DNA of 64,000 nt from Microbacterium hydrocarbonoxydans. GTDB lineage: Bacteria > Actinomycetota > Actinomycetes > Actinomycetales > Microbacteriaceae. The stretch covers positions 806,001 through 870,000 of the forward strand of contig NZ_JYJB01000010.1 in assembly GCF_000956475.1 (NCBI RefSeq). Direction: 5' to 3'. The notes below the pieces were generated by a model that worked only from the letters and a program-made list of their open reading frames with translations, had not been told where the DNA came from and did not search any database. The position numbers and the translations under genes are program-made. The first letter of the stretch is position 1; every line of letters begins with the position of its first letter. Below, one piece after another: positions 43,172 through 53,776 of this stretch.

Positions 43172-43195
43172 GACCCTTCGACAGGCTCGGGAGCC
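43172..43195. repeat. short dispersed-repeat-like element
   Basis: The intergenic stretch containing CCCTTCGACAGGCTCGGGA resembles a motif that I recall as frequent between genes in Microbacteriaceae. Only one copy was noticed in this window, so the identification rests on memory. Confidence 0.4.
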
Positions 43196-43200
43196 CGGCG

Positions 43201-43686
43201 CTAGCGCTCGACGGTCACCGTGGCCTCATGCCGAACCGGGAAATTCATCGAGTTCGCGATGAAGCACCATTCGCCTGCCTGCGCGTGCGCCCGCTCCGCC
43301 GCCTCGACCATGGACTCGTCGGCGACGACCACCTCGGGCCGCAGCATGACCTCGACGAACGCTCCTCCCCCACGTCCGTCTTCTCGCATCAGCCCGGAGG
43401 CGGTGTCGCGGTAGGAGACGACGACCACTCCGGCCGTGACGCACGCGTGCAGGTAGGAGAGCAGGTGGCATTCCGAAAGCGACGCCAGCAGCAGATCCTC
43501 CGGGTTCCATCGTGAGGGATCGCCGCGGAAAGGTTTGTCGCTCGACGCGAGGATCTGGGGCTTGCCCTGCACTTCGAGCGTGACATCGCGACGATAGTCG
43601 CGGTACCCGCTCGTCCCCGTCCCGGCGTTGCCGGTCCACGTCGAGGTGAGTGCGTAGCGATGCTCTCCGAGAGCGGTGTCTGCCAT
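43201..43686 (-). CDS. OsmC-family peroxidase-like protein
   Basis: 161 aa. The two peroxidatic/resolving cysteines of the family are present (Cys73 in SECHLL, Cys141 in EWCFIANSM), with the helix LLLASLSECHLLSYL between the beta sheets. It likely reduces organic hydroperoxides in the cytosol. It is divergent from the asparaginase gene, with 47 bases between. Confidence 0.87.
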   Translation of the reverse strand: MADTALGEHRYALTSTWTGNAGTGTSGYRDYRRDVTLEVQGKPQILASSDKPFRGDPSRWNPEDLLLASLSECHLLSYLHACVTAGVVVVSYRDTASGLMREDGRGGGAFVEVMLRPEVVVADESMVEAAERAHAQAGEWCFIANSMNFPVRHEATVTVER

Positions 43687-43721
43687 GCTCTCAGTCTGCC
43701 ATCGGCATCCGACAGGGCCGG

Positions 43722-43727
43722 TAGTCT
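43722..43727 (+). promoter_or_regulatory. -10 box of the asparaginase gene
   Basis: TAGTCT six bases before the GTG at 43734. Confidence 0.5.
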
Positions 43728-43733
43728 TGGCAG

Positions 43734-44729
43734 GTGCTGGAGACTTTCACCATTCAGGATGCTGTCGAACTCGCGGTCGTCGAACGGAGCGGATTCGTCG
43801 AATCCCGCCATGCGGGAGCCGCCGTCGTCCTCTCCTCCGACGGGGAGATCCTCGCTCGCCACGGGAATGCGGACGCTCTGATACTCCCCCGGTCCAGCCT
43901 GAAGCCGCTTCAGGCCGTCGCCTGCATCACGGCGGGGGCGCCGCTCGAAGGCGAGCAGCTCGCCATCTCGACGGCCAGTCATGTCGGCACCGATCGGCAT
44001 GCCGCCGTCGTCCGCGACATCCTGACCCAGGGCGGCTTGAACGAAGATGACCTGGGCTGCCCTCCTTCGTGGCCCACGGACTCCGCGACGCGCGATGAGA
44101 TGGTCCGCGAACACGGCGCGCCGACGCGCATCCGCATGGGCTGCTCCGGCAAGCACGCCGCGATGCTGCGCGCCTGCGTCGCGACCGGCTGGCCGACCGA
44201 CGGCTATCTCGACCCTGCGCACCCCCTGCAGCTTCATATTCGCGAGGTCGTCGAGCGGCTCAGCGGCGAGAAGGTCGCGCACACTGCGATCGACGGATGC
44301 GGCGCCCCCGTGCACGCGATCACGCTGACCGGACTGGCCAGGGCGATCCACCGGATCGGCAGCGCGTCGGAGCGCTCGCCCTTCGCCCTGCACCGTGTGG
44401 CCGGTTCACTCGTCCGAGCCGTCCGCGAGAATCCCTGGACGATCGAGGGACCTGGGCGCCCCGACACCATGGCGATCGAGAAGCTCGGCGTGTTCGCGAA
44501 GTACGGCGCGGAGGGGATCATGGTCATGGTGGCGCCTGACGGCACCACGGTCGTGCTCAAGACACTCGACGGCTCCACGCGCGTCGGCACCCTGGTCGCC
44601 GCGACCCTGCTCTCGTACGCAGGAGCACTGCAGGCGGCCGATGTCGACTCGCTCTTCGCCGCGCTGCCGCTCGCCGTGCACGGCGGGGATCGCGAAGTGG
44701 GCGCCATACGCATCAGCCCGCTTCTCTGA
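43734..44729 (+). CDS. L-asparaginase II family protein
   Basis: 331 aa. LPRSSLKPLQA and the downstream GCSGKHAAML and DGCGAPVHA blocks mark the Rhizobium etli-type (class 3) asparaginase family, unrelated to E. coli AnsB. It would hydrolyse asparagine to aspartate and ammonia in the cytosol; the Ser-x-x-Lys and Cys residues form the active centre in this family. The start is GTG behind a -10 box. Confidence 0.9.
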   Translation: MLETFTIQDAVELAVVERSGFVESRHAGAAVVLSSDGEILARHGNADALILPRSSLKPLQAVACITAGAPLEGEQLAISTASHVGTDRHAAVVRDILTQGGLNEDDLGCPPSWPTDSATRDEMVREHGAPTRIRMGCSGKHAAMLRACVATGWPTDGYLDPAHPLQLHIREVVERLSGEKVAHTAIDGCGAPVHAITLTGLARAIHRIGSASERSPFALHRVAGSLVRAVRENPWTIEGPGRPDTMAIEKLGVFAKYGAEGIMVMVAPDGTTVVLKTLDGSTRVGTLVAATLLSYAGALQAADVDSLFAALPLAVHGGDREVGAIRISPLL

Positions 44730-44749
44730 CGGCCGCACCGGTCAGCCGC

Positions 44750-47494
44750 TCAGCGGGGCGTCAGGGCCGAGAGGACGGCGCGTCGCGGCTGCCCGTCTCC
44801 GCGCAGCGACCAGACCCGGCCGGCGTGCAGCCGGGCGAACGGCGGCGTCTCGCGGACGCCCGCGAGCTGCCGCAGATCTGCCGGGTTCTCGGCCCGGATG
44901 AGGACCTCGCCCTGCGCCCTGATCTGCTGCCAGAGCTGCCAGCTGCGCTGCCAGGTGTCGGAGTCGGCGACGACGATCGCCGGTCGTGCGGAGTCGGACG
45001 GCATTGTCGGGGCGACCACGACCTCGCACCCCGGGTACGCCTCCTGCAGCGCGCGGGCGACGGCATGCGGGCCGGCGGTGACCACGGCCGTGAGCCGCGC
45101 CGTCGGCTCCCAGCTCGGGGGCGTCGCTCCTCCGCTCGACGCGGATCCGGCCTCGTCGACCCAGGCGATCTGGACCTCGCGCTCTCCCATGACCGCCCGC
45201 CCCGGCAGCCGCTCGCGGTCGAACCCTGCCGATTCTCCTCCGGCTGCCAGGTGCTCCACGCGGCTCGGCATGCGCAGCAGCGCACGCCGAGGCAGAGCAT
45301 CCAGCAGGCGTCCGACCGACCCCGACGCCCTGGCGGCTGTGAGCACGAACGTCGTGCCCGTCCGCCCGCGGAGGAGCTGCTCCCACCGTTGGGTGAGCAC
45401 CTGCGCATGCTCGGCCGGGAGGTCGGCCAGCAGGGCATCGATGTCGTCGCACAGCACGAGTTCGGGCGTCGTCACGTGACCGCCGGACAGAGCGGCGACG
45501 GCATCCCAGGCCGCTTCAGGGTCTGTGGGGATCCAGAGCGCCGCCGGGTGCTGATGCCGGAGCATTCGCAGCAGCGAGGTGCGCCCTGAACCGGGGGCTC
45601 CGAGCACTGCGAGCCCTCGTTCCGCACCGACCCGGAGCGCCTGCACAGGCTGGCGCTGCCGTTCGGGCTCATCCGCCTGCCCCACAACCAGGCACCCAGG
45701 CTCAGGGGCCGTCAGCTCTTCCAGCCTGATCAGGGGCCGCAGCGCCGGCAGCCATGGACTCTGCGCGGCCTCCACATCCGCATCCGCCCAGCGCAGCGCC
45801 GCGCCTCGCAGATCCGCGGCGCCGGTCAGCGCCACGCGAACGGCCACCGGCTCCGTGTCCTGCGGGCGGCGGACCAGTGCGAGACCTCGCGATGCGACAC
45901 CACCGGGCAGATCGGCGGCCGCATCCGTGCCGATCACCAGTCGGCTGTCGGCGGGATCGCCGACGCGCAGGCTCACTCGGAGAGGGCAGTTGGCCGCGAG
46001 CGCATCGCGGATCACCCCAGAAGCGCGCTGCGTCCCGATCACGAGATGCATCCCCAGCGCCCTCCCCCGCGCGGCGATGTCGGTGAAGACGGCACCGAGG
46101 TCGGCATGCTCCTGGAGGAGCGCCGCGAACTCATCGACGACGATCACCAGCCTCGGCAGGGTCGAGTCGCGCACATCCCGGACGCCGGCCGCAGCCAGCA
46201 CGCCCTCGCGTCGGCGGAGCTCGGCCGTGAGACTCGACACGCCCCTGCGTGCACCGGCCTCGTCGAGGTCGGTGATCACGGCGACGACCTGAGGCAGCTC
46301 CCGCAGCGGCTCGAACGCTGTGCCACCCTTGAAGTCGGCGAGCACGAACAGCACCCGCTCCGGTCCGTGCACCGCCGCCATCGCCGCGACCCACGAGACC
46401 AGCAGCTCGCTCTTTCCCGTGCCGGTCGTGCCGGTGACGATGGCATGCGGGCCGTCTTCGACGATGTCGAGCACGACCTGATCGCGCTCGTTCCGCCCGA
46501 TCGCCGCGGGCAGGCCATCCCGCGACGGATGCTGGACCAACTCGCTCAGCGCGACGGACACCGGCAGCACATCGATGTCGTCCTGAGATGCCGACCTCGC
46601 TGCAGCGACCAGCGCTGTCTGCGCGAGCGAGACCCCTTCGGCGGACACCTCGTGGATCCCGTGCGGAGTGCGCAGCGACGCCGTCCTCGGCTCGTTCACG
46701 TCGAGTACGGTGGTCACACCCTCGGGTACCTCGTCCGAGACGCCGCCGACCCAGAGCACGGCCTCGGCGGCCGGTCGCGGATCGCCGATGCGCGCCACGC
46801 CGACGCGCATGGCATCGCGGCGCGCCGACTCGAATCCGGCGATGCCCCACTCCTGCGTCCGCTCGCCGACGATCGCGATCTGCGCCGCACTGAATCTCAG
46901 ACAGAGCTGCACAACGAATGCTCGCAGCGCCGCCAGAACGACAGGTTCGGCGCCACGCAGGCACACGCCGCCGCCGAGGGCCACGGCGATCGGCGCATCT
47001 TCGAGTGTCAGGCATCGGGCCTGGAACGCCCTGGCCCGTTCGCCGTCGCCGCCGGACGAGCGGATCTCACTGCGCCCGTCTCCTCTGCCGACGACCAGGA
47101 GAGTGCTGGCATCCGCCCCTTCCGGACCGCGCAAGGGCGGCCGCAGCAGCGCACCGGCCGCGTCCGGATGCCGCAGCATCCACAGGTCGCGCTCCTCGTC
47201 GTGCCTGCGGCGCAGTTCTTCCTCAGCGCGCACCCATGACGCCTCGCTCTCCGTCTCGGCGACGCGACGCGCCCGACGACGCGCCCTGGCACCGTCGATC
47301 AGCGACGCCACGATCATCAGCGGGCCGAGTGCGGCGAAGCACAGGGCGAACAACGAGCCCGTGACGAGCCACATCACCACGCCGCCCGCCACGGGGACGA
47401 GCGCCGCCATGAACGGCACAGGGGGGCGCTTCACGTCGGCGGGCGCAGCGGGAATCGCGATCGGCAGAGAATCCATGCCATCAGTGCACACCAT
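44750..47494 (-). CDS. FtsK/SpoIIIE-type ATPase (EccC/EssC-like)
   Basis: 914 aa. Two adjacent membrane helices (about 28-65) are followed by a basic cytosolic stretch, then ATPase domain 1 with the Walker A GTTGTGKSELL (about 352-362) and VVDEFAALL. A second P-loop, GAPGSGRTS, is near residue 636, and a remnant third domain ends the protein. This multi-ATPase plan is that of type VII secretion motors rather than of chromosomal FtsK. No WXG100 substrate or other ESX gene is in the window. The start is uncertain (47494 or 47476). It follows a PP2C gene by 50 bases. Confidence 0.82.
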   Translation of the reverse strand: MVCTDGMDSLPIAIPAAPADVKRPPVPFMAALVPVAGGVVMWLVTGSLFALCFAALGPLMIVASLIDGARARRRARRVAETESEASWVRAEEELRRRHDEERDLWMLRHPDAAGALLRPPLRGPEGADASTLLVVGRGDGRSEIRSSGGDGERARAFQARCLTLEDAPIAVALGGGVCLRGAEPVVLAALRAFVVQLCLRFSAAQIAIVGERTQEWGIAGFESARRDAMRVGVARIGDPRPAAEAVLWVGGVSDEVPEGVTTVLDVNEPRTASLRTPHGIHEVSAEGVSLAQTALVAAARSASQDDIDVLPVSVALSELVQHPSRDGLPAAIGRNERDQVVLDIVEDGPHAIVTGTTGTGKSELLVSWVAAMAAVHGPERVLFVLADFKGGTAFEPLRELPQVVAVITDLDEAGARRGVSSLTAELRRREGVLAAAGVRDVRDSTLPRLVIVVDEFAALLQEHADLGAVFTDIAARGRALGMHLVIGTQRASGVIRDALAANCPLRVSLRVGDPADSRLVIGTDAAADLPGGVASRGLALVRRPQDTEPVAVRVALTGAADLRGAALRWADADVEAAQSPWLPALRPLIRLEELTAPEPGCLVVGQADEPERQRQPVQALRVGAERGLAVLGAPGSGRTSLLRMLRHQHPAALWIPTDPEAAWDAVAALSGGHVTTPELVLCDDIDALLADLPAEHAQVLTQRWEQLLRGRTGTTFVLTAARASGSVGRLLDALPRRALLRMPSRVEHLAAGGESAGFDRERLPGRAVMGEREVQIAWVDEAGSASSGGATPPSWEPTARLTAVVTAGPHAVARALQEAYPGCEVVVAPTMPSDSARPAIVVADSDTWQRSWQLWQQIRAQGEVLIRAENPADLRQLAGVRETPPFARLHAGRVWSLRGDGQPRRAVLSALTPR

Positions 47495-47544
47495 CGACCG
47501 AGCGCCGATTGAAGCTATCCCCAGACTTCACCGGGGATCACGAG

Positions 47545-48342
47545 TCAATGCTCAGAGGTTTCTTCGGTGGAGGAAGAGTCGCCTGCGACCTGCACGATGA
47601 CGAGCGTCACGTTGTCCCTGCCGCCGTTCTCCAAGGCGGCGGCGAGCATCGCGTCGACCGCTGCGCCGGGATCGGCGTTCTCGTTGAGGAAGTGCTGGAT
47701 GCCGTAGTCGGTGAGTTCCTTCGTCAGACCGTCGGAGCAGATGACGAAGCGATCACCTGCGCGCACGTCGATCGTGACATAGTCCGGCGCGGTGAGCTCG
47801 CTCGCTCCGACGGCCCTCGTGATCACGTTGCTGTAGGGATGGCCTTCGGCCTCATCCGGGCTGATCTTCCCGGCTGCGATCAGCTCCTGCACGACCGAAT
47901 GGTCGGTCGTCACCTGCACCAGACGACCTTCGCGCAGAAGATACACCCGGGAGTCGCCGATGTTGAGCGCCACCCAGTGCAGGTCGTCGCCGTCTGCTTC
48001 GAGGAACACGCCCGTCAGAGTCGTCCCCGTGCCCTCGTCGGTCGTCTCCGGGTGGGCGGCGATGTCCCCCACCACCAGCTCGAGAGCGCTTTCGATCCCC
48101 GGCCGGTTCACCTGGCCCTCGGCCAGCAGCGCCTCGAGACGAGCGATCGTGCGCTGACTGGCGATCTCGCCCCCCGCGTGTCCGCCCATGCCGTCGGCGA
48201 CGATGAACAGCGGGTACTCCGCGAAGAAGGAGTCCTGGTTGGTGTCGCGGCGCAGGCCGACGTCTGTGACGCCGGCCCATTCGAGCTGGAACCGCCGACC
48301 CCCGGCATCGATGCCGCGTCTCTTGGTCGTCGTCTCAGCCAC
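47545..48342 (-). CDS. PP2C-family Ser/Thr protein phosphatase
   Basis: 265 aa. Metal-binding acidic residues lie in RRDTNQDS (Asp37) and VADGMGGH (Asp50), with CSDGLTKE and GGRDNVT towards the end. It is the single-domain soluble type (PstP/PrpC-like without a membrane anchor) and would reverse Ser/Thr kinase phosphorylation. The GTG start lies 136 bases upstream of a terminator hairpin. It is probably cotranscribed with the FtsK-type gene. Confidence 0.93.
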   Translation of the reverse strand: MAETTTKRRGIDAGGRRFQLEWAGVTDVGLRRDTNQDSFFAEYPLFIVADGMGGHAGGEIASQRTIARLEALLAEGQVNRPGIESALELVVGDIAAHPETTDEGTGTTLTGVFLEADGDDLHWVALNIGDSRVYLLREGRLVQVTTDHSVVQELIAAGKISPDEAEGHPYSNVITRAVGASELTAPDYVTIDVRAGDRFVICSDGLTKELTDYGIQHFLNENADPGAAVDAMLAAALENGGRDNVTLVIVQVAGDSSSTEETSEH

Positions 48343-48477
48343 GTGCCGCCTCCGAACTGCCTGCGGCGATCTTCGGGGCCTCAGGATACAGACACATCGT
48401 AGTGGACTCGTGATCCCTCGTCGGCGTGATGACCATGACTCCCACGTTATCGCGCGCAGGACGGCGCATGTGACGAC

Positions 48478-48509
48478 GCAGGGCCCTCGACCGAAGTCGA
48501 GGGCCCTGC
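48478..48509 (-). terminator. terminator of the 48522 gene
   Basis: GCAGGGCCCTCGAC/GTCGAGGGCCCTGC, 14 pairs with a CGAA loop, 12 bases after the stop codon. Confidence 0.75.
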
Positions 48510-48521
48510 GAAGAGACCGGC

Positions 48522-49430
48522 TCAGGCCGGCGGTTGCATCGGATCGGCCGGCGGGACCGGCGGCACCGGCGGAGCAGGAGGCTGGGGCGCCGCAGGCGGA
48601 GCCGCAGGCGGCTGGGGTGCTGCCGGAGGGGCCGACGGCGGCTGCGGGGCGCGCGGCGGGAAGACGGGAGGCTGGGGCGCGGCGGGCTGACCGTAGCTCG
48701 GCTGCGCAGGAGGAACAGGAGCACCGTACCCCGGCTGCGCATACCCCTGAGGTGCGCCGTATCCGGGCTGCGCCGGAGGAACCGGCTGGCCGTAACCGGG
48801 CTGGCCGTAGCCCTGCGGAGCGCCATAGCCCTGCGGAGCGCCGTAGCCCTGCGGAGCGCCGTAGCCCTGCGGAGCGCCATAGCCCTGCGGAGCGCCGTAG
48901 CCGGGCTGACCATATCCCTGCGGAGCTGCGCCTGCCTGCACGGGCACGCCCTGCCAGACAGTCCGGTCGGCGAAGAAGCCGTTACCCGCCCACGAGGCCG
49001 GCACGATGTTCGGATTCCAGCGCGAGCTGTCGAACGCCACGATCGCCATCCACACGACAGGGAGGAAGATGAACAGAACCACCCATACCGAGTCCTTCTG
49101 CAGCTTGAGGCCGATACGCCACGCGGCCAGGATCAGCAGCACCTGCATGGCGATGGCGAAGAGAACGCCGATGCCGATCCAGGCGAGCAGGATCGTTCCG
49201 CCGATGCAGTAGAGGAGCAGCCACGGACTCACGTCGCCGAGCTTCAGGAAGATCATCGTGTTGTAGACAGGGACCCACGCACGCCATCTGTCCGTGATGC
49301 CGGCCTTGTCGAAGATCTTCATCATCAGGAAGGAGCCGACCACATAGCCGATCACGCTGCTGATGAGGATGATGGTGAAGTAGATGCCGAGGAACGCGTA
49401 GGCGCCGCTCTCGTATCCGTCGTAACCCAT
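48522..49430 (-). CDS. DUF5684-like membrane protein with GYG-rich tail
   Basis: 302 aa. Four membrane helices occupy about residues 10-140, with the [21 protein letters not shown] block typical of DUF5684. The C-terminal 140 residues are a low-complexity [11 protein letters not shown] tail that becomes Pro/Ala-rich. An 18-bp tandem repeat encodes part of it. The start at MGYDGYES is preferred; a GTG three codons earlier is possible. Its neighbour at 49584 has a similar tail at the other end. The function is unknown. Confidence 0.8.
   Translation of the reverse strand: MGYDGYESGAYAFLGIYFTIILISSVIGYVVGSFLMMKIFDKAGITDRWRAWVPVYNTMIFLKLGDVSPWLLLYCIGGTILLAWIGIGVLFAIAMQVLLILAAWRIGLKLQKDSVWVVLFIFLPVVWMAIVAFDSSRWNPNIVPASWAGNGFFADRTVWQGVPVQAGAAPQGYGQPGYGAPQGYGAPQGYGAPQGYGAPQGYGAPQGYGQPGYGQPVPPAQPGYGAPQGYAQPGYGAPVPPAQPSYGQPAAPQPPVFPPRAPQPPSAPPAAPQPPAAPPAAPQPPAPPVPPVPPADPMQPPA
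48811..48900 (-). repeat. five tandem 18-bp units inside a gene
   Basis: CCCTGCGGAGCGCC(A/G)TAG repeats five times with one variable base. It encodes GYGAPQ units on the minus strand. Unit number may vary by slippage. Confidence 0.9.
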
Positions 49431-49536
49431 GAGACTCACATTTCTCTGGTCGTGGGGGCGGCTCTCGCCCCGCATTGGAGCACGCTCCGCATCGGCCATG
49501 CTATCGGCGGACGCTCGCTCAGATCCGCGCTCAGCG

Positions 49537-49575
49537 CGAGAAAGGCCTCCGACTGCGGGTCGAAGGCCTTTCTCG
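49537..49575 (-). terminator. terminator of the DUF4870-like gene
   Basis: CGAGAAAGGCCT/AGGCCTTTCTCG, 12 perfect pairs, loop of 15 bases, eight bases after the stop. Confidence 0.7.
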
Positions 49576-49583
49576 GGACAGAA

Positions 49584-50189
49584 CTACTTGACCCAGTTGG
49601 GCGCCAGGTAGAACTTGCCCTCCTGGCCGGCCGCGAGCTGCGGCGGGACGTTGATCGCGTGGATGATTCCGATGATCAGCTGCGCCAGGCTGACCAGCGG
49701 CAGCAGGAACGCGCCGATGATCACGAAGCTCAGCACCACGCACGCCGCGTAGGCGATCGCGAGGACGATCTGGAAGTTCAGGTTCGCCGCGTTCGCGCGC
49801 TGGTAGTTGGGCGCGACCTTGTCCTTCTCGATGAGGAAGAAGATCAGCGCGGGGATCCAGCCGAAGAACACCGACAGCCAGAGGTTGATGGTGATGTTCG
49901 GCTGCACTGCCGCACCGTAACCCGGCTGAGCGCCGTAAGGAGCGCCGGCGGGTGCGCCGTAGCCGGGAGCGGGAGCGCCCTGCAACGGCTGACCGTAACC
50001 AGGAGCGGGCTGACCGTACGCCGGAGCGGGCTGACCATAACCCGGAGCCTGGCCGTAGCCCGGTGCGGGCTGACCCTGAGCGGGCGGAACGGGAGCAGAC
50101 GGAGCAGCGGGGGGTGCCGGCGGCACGTTGGCCGCGCCGGTCTGATCGCCGCTGGTCGGATCCGCGGGACCGGTTGCATCGTTAGACAT
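49584..50189 (-). CDS. DUF4870-like membrane protein with GYG-rich N-terminus
   Basis: 201 aa. Residues 1-95 are a Pro/Ala/Gln/Gly/Tyr low-complexity region with GYGQP units. Residues 96-185 hold three helices with NYQRANAANLNFQI, typical of the Tic20/DUF4870 superfamily. AGGAGGGAA lies before the ATG. It mirrors the gene at 48522, which carries the same kind of tail at its C-terminus. Role unknown. Confidence 0.82.
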   Translation of the reverse strand: MSNDATGPADPTSGDQTGAANVPPAPPAAPSAPVPPAQGQPAPGYGQAPGYGQPAPAYGQPAPGYGQPLQGAPAPGYGAPAGAPYGAQPGYGAAVQPNITINLWLSVFFGWIPALIFFLIEKDKVAPNYQRANAANLNFQIVLAIAYAACVVLSFVIIGAFLLPLVSLAQLIIGIIHAINVPPQLAAGQEGKFYLAPNWVK

Positions 50190-50303
50190 GGGAATTCCCT
50201 CCTAATGCGGCCCGTGCCCGGGCCGAGCACCCACTACTCTCCCACACCGCCAAAGTGGAGGCAACGACGCCGCGCGAAGCATTTACCTACGCGTTACACG
50301 GGG

Positions 50304-51050
50304 TCATTCGTCGACGACGAGCTCGAGAACACCCTCTTCATCGGTATCGGTGAAGAGGATGCCGTTCGTCGCCGCCCACGCGCGCAGCCCTCTCAGCGTG
50401 CCGAACCGCGGACGCTGCTCCGCGAGTGCTCGCACGAGAAGCCCTTTGGACTTCTTGTTGAAGTGGTTGAGCGCCCGCCCGTGCGCGGTGACGACGCGGA
50501 CATAGGCGGAGGGGACGGATGCCGGAACGGGACCGAGCGCCACATACGCCTCGCTCCGGAGATCGAGGACGAACGACGGAGACTCCTCCGCGATCGCAGA
50601 CGTCGTGGCCTGCGCCCAGTGGCGGCGGAGCGCCTGCACACCGGGCAGTGACGTCCCTGCCGAGAGCCGATAGGCGGGAATCGCGTCGAGAGCGCCGACC
50701 GGGCCGAAAGGTGCGGAGTGGATCCAGACATGGGCGCCGAGCCAACGTCGCGATGCTGCCGACAGCGAGCCGGCATCGAGCGCGTCGTAGAGAACACCCG
50801 TGTAGCGATCGGCCGCCGGCATCGTGGCTGCGGAGCGCAGCATCCGATTGTGCTCCACGTCCCCCGCCTGTCGCGGGCTGAGACCGAGCACCTTGCGGGC
50901 CGCCTCTTCGTTGGCGGCCAGATCGACGAGGGCGTCGATGACCGCGTGGCGCTCCCCCGCGAGGCTGGGCAGCTCCAGCTCGTCGACGGCGAGAGGTGCG
51001 CCGGACCCGCCGGGATGCTTGGTCTCCGAGGGAGGGAGCAGGATCTTCAT
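50304..51050 (-). CDS. yaaA: peroxide-stress protein YaaA (DUF328)
   Basis: 248 aa cytosolic protein. It opens with MKILLPPSETK and contains HFNKKSKG, the family hallmark. E. coli YaaA lowers free iron during peroxide stress and its fold binds DNA. GGAGG is four bases before the ATG. It is transcribed in the same direction as the ATP synthase genes but behind their terminator. Confidence 0.9.
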   Translation of the reverse strand: MKILLPPSETKHPGGSGAPLAVDELELPSLAGERHAVIDALVDLAANEEAARKVLGLSPRQAGDVEHNRMLRSAATMPAADRYTGVLYDALDAGSLSAASRRWLGAHVWIHSAPFGPVGALDAIPAYRLSAGTSLPGVQALRRHWAQATTSAIAEESPSFVLDLRSEAYVALGPVPASVPSAYVRVVTAHGRALNHFNKKSKGLLVRALAEQRPRFGTLRGLRAWAATNGILFTDTDEEGVLELVVDE

Positions 51051-51068
51051 GAGACCTCCGGGTACACG

Positions 51069-51105
51069 CCGAAGCGCAAGGCCCCGAGGGGACCTTGCGC
51101 TTCGG
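51069..51105 (-). terminator. terminator of the ATP synthase operon
   Basis: CCGAAGCGCAAGG/CCTTGCGCTTCGG, 13 pairs, extended by CCCC/GGGG with one bulged A. It begins 12 bases after the atpC stop; no U-run. Confidence 0.75.
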
Positions 51106-51117
51106 ACGGAAATCGGA

Positions 51118-51378
51118 TCAGGCGATGAGTGCCGCGTTGCCGGCCACGATCGTCAGGTTGTTCCCCTCCATGGAGAGGAATCCGTCCTGAGCGTTGGCCA
51201 GCACCTTGGTGCCGTCTTCCTGGGTGATACGGACCTGGCCTTCAGCGAGGATCGCCAGCACCGGCTCGTGTCCGGTCATGAAGCCGATCTCGCCCTCGAC
51301 GGTCTTGGCGACCACGAGGCTCGCCTCTCCCGTCCAGACCTCCGCCTCGGCGGAGACGAGGCTGACATGCAGCGCCAT
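51118..51378 (-). CDS. atpC: ATP synthase epsilon subunit
   Basis: 86 aa, short form. The beta-sandwich opens with LHVSLVSAEAEVWTGEA and EGEIGFMTGHEP; the C-terminal helical hairpin of the E. coli protein is lacking, as in many actinobacteria. The start at MALHVSL, not the longer open frame, matches the family. Two bases after atpD; last gene of the operon. Confidence 0.93.
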   Translation of the reverse strand: MALHVSLVSAEAEVWTGEASLVVAKTVEGEIGFMTGHEPVLAILAEGQVRITQEDGTKVLANAQDGFLSMEGNNLTIVAGNAALIA

Positions 51379-51380
51379 GA

Positions 51381-52856
<1,476 letters not shown>

Positions 52857-53756
52857 CTATTTGCTCGACGAGAGGGCGTCGGCGCCGCCGACGATCTCTG
52901 CGATCTGCTGCGTGATCTCCGCCTGGCGCGCGTTGTTGCGCAGACGGGTGTAGTCGGTGATGAGCTTGTCGGCGTTGTCGCTGGCCGACTTCATCGCCTT
53001 CTGCGTCGCGGCCTGCTTGGCGGCGGACGACTGCAGGAGAGCGTTGAAGACGCGGCTCTGGATGTACACCGGCAGGATCGCGTCGAGAACGGTCTCGGCA
53101 TCCGGCTCGAACTCGTACAGCGGGTAGACGGTGCTGCCGGCCTCCGAGTCGTCGGCCTCCGCGATCTCCAGCGGAAGCAGGCGCACGGACTCCGGCTCCT
53201 GCGTCATCATGCTGACGAAACGGTTGAACACGAGGTGGATCTCGTCGACGCCACCGGCCTCTCCCCCGCGGGTGAAGGCCTCGAGCAGCGTGGCCGAGAT
53301 CTCCTCCGCGGTGTGGAAGGACGGGGTGTCGGTGTCGCCGGTCCACTCCGCAGCTGACGCGATGCGACGGAACTGGAAGTACCCGACGGCCTTGCGGCCC
53401 ACGAGGTAGAACACCGGCTCCCTGCCCTCCGAGCGCAGGAGCTCCGCCACCTCGAGACCCTCACGGAGGATCTGCGAGTTGAAGGCTCCTGCGAGACCGC
53501 GGTCGGACGAGAAGATCACGACCGCGGAGCGGCGGATGTTCTCGGGCTCGCGGGTGAGCGGGTGGTCGACGTTCGAGTGCGTCGCGACGGCGGACACGGC
53601 CCTCGTCACGGCACGCGCGAAGGGGCTGGACGCCTTGACGCGTGCCATCGCCTTCTGGATGCGCGAAGCCGCGATGAGTTCCATCGCCTTCGTGATCTTC
53701 TTGGTCGTCTGAGCAGAAGAGATCTTCTGCTTGTAGACCCTGAGTTGAGCGCCCAT
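52857..53756 (-). CDS. atpG: ATP synthase gamma subunit
   Basis: 299 aa central stalk subunit. The N-terminal helix [20 protein letters not shown] and the C-terminal helix [18 protein letters not shown] make the rotating coiled coil. Confidence 0.97.
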   Translation of the reverse strand: MGAQLRVYKQKISSAQTTKKITKAMELIAASRIQKAMARVKASSPFARAVTRAVSAVATHSNVDHPLTREPENIRRSAVVIFSSDRGLAGAFNSQILREGLEVAELLRSEGREPVFYLVGRKAVGYFQFRRIASAAEWTGDTDTPSFHTAEEISATLLEAFTRGGEAGGVDEIHLVFNRFVSMMTQEPESVRLLPLEIAEADDSEAGSTVYPLYEFEPDAETVLDAILPVYIQSRVFNALLQSSAAKQAATQKAMKSASDNADKLITDYTRLRNNARQAEITQQIAEIVGGADALSSSK

Positions 53757-53776
53757 GAATCAGTACCTTCGCGCGA

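Noticed and set aside
44750..47494. Chromosome-segregating FtsK
   Set aside because: It has two membrane helices rather than four, no gamma domain and more than one P-loop, so it fits secretion-type ATPases better.
48811..48900. Regular short repeats that could suggest a CRISPR array
   Set aside because: The units are contiguous 18-mers without spacers, lie in a reading frame and encode GYGAPQ.
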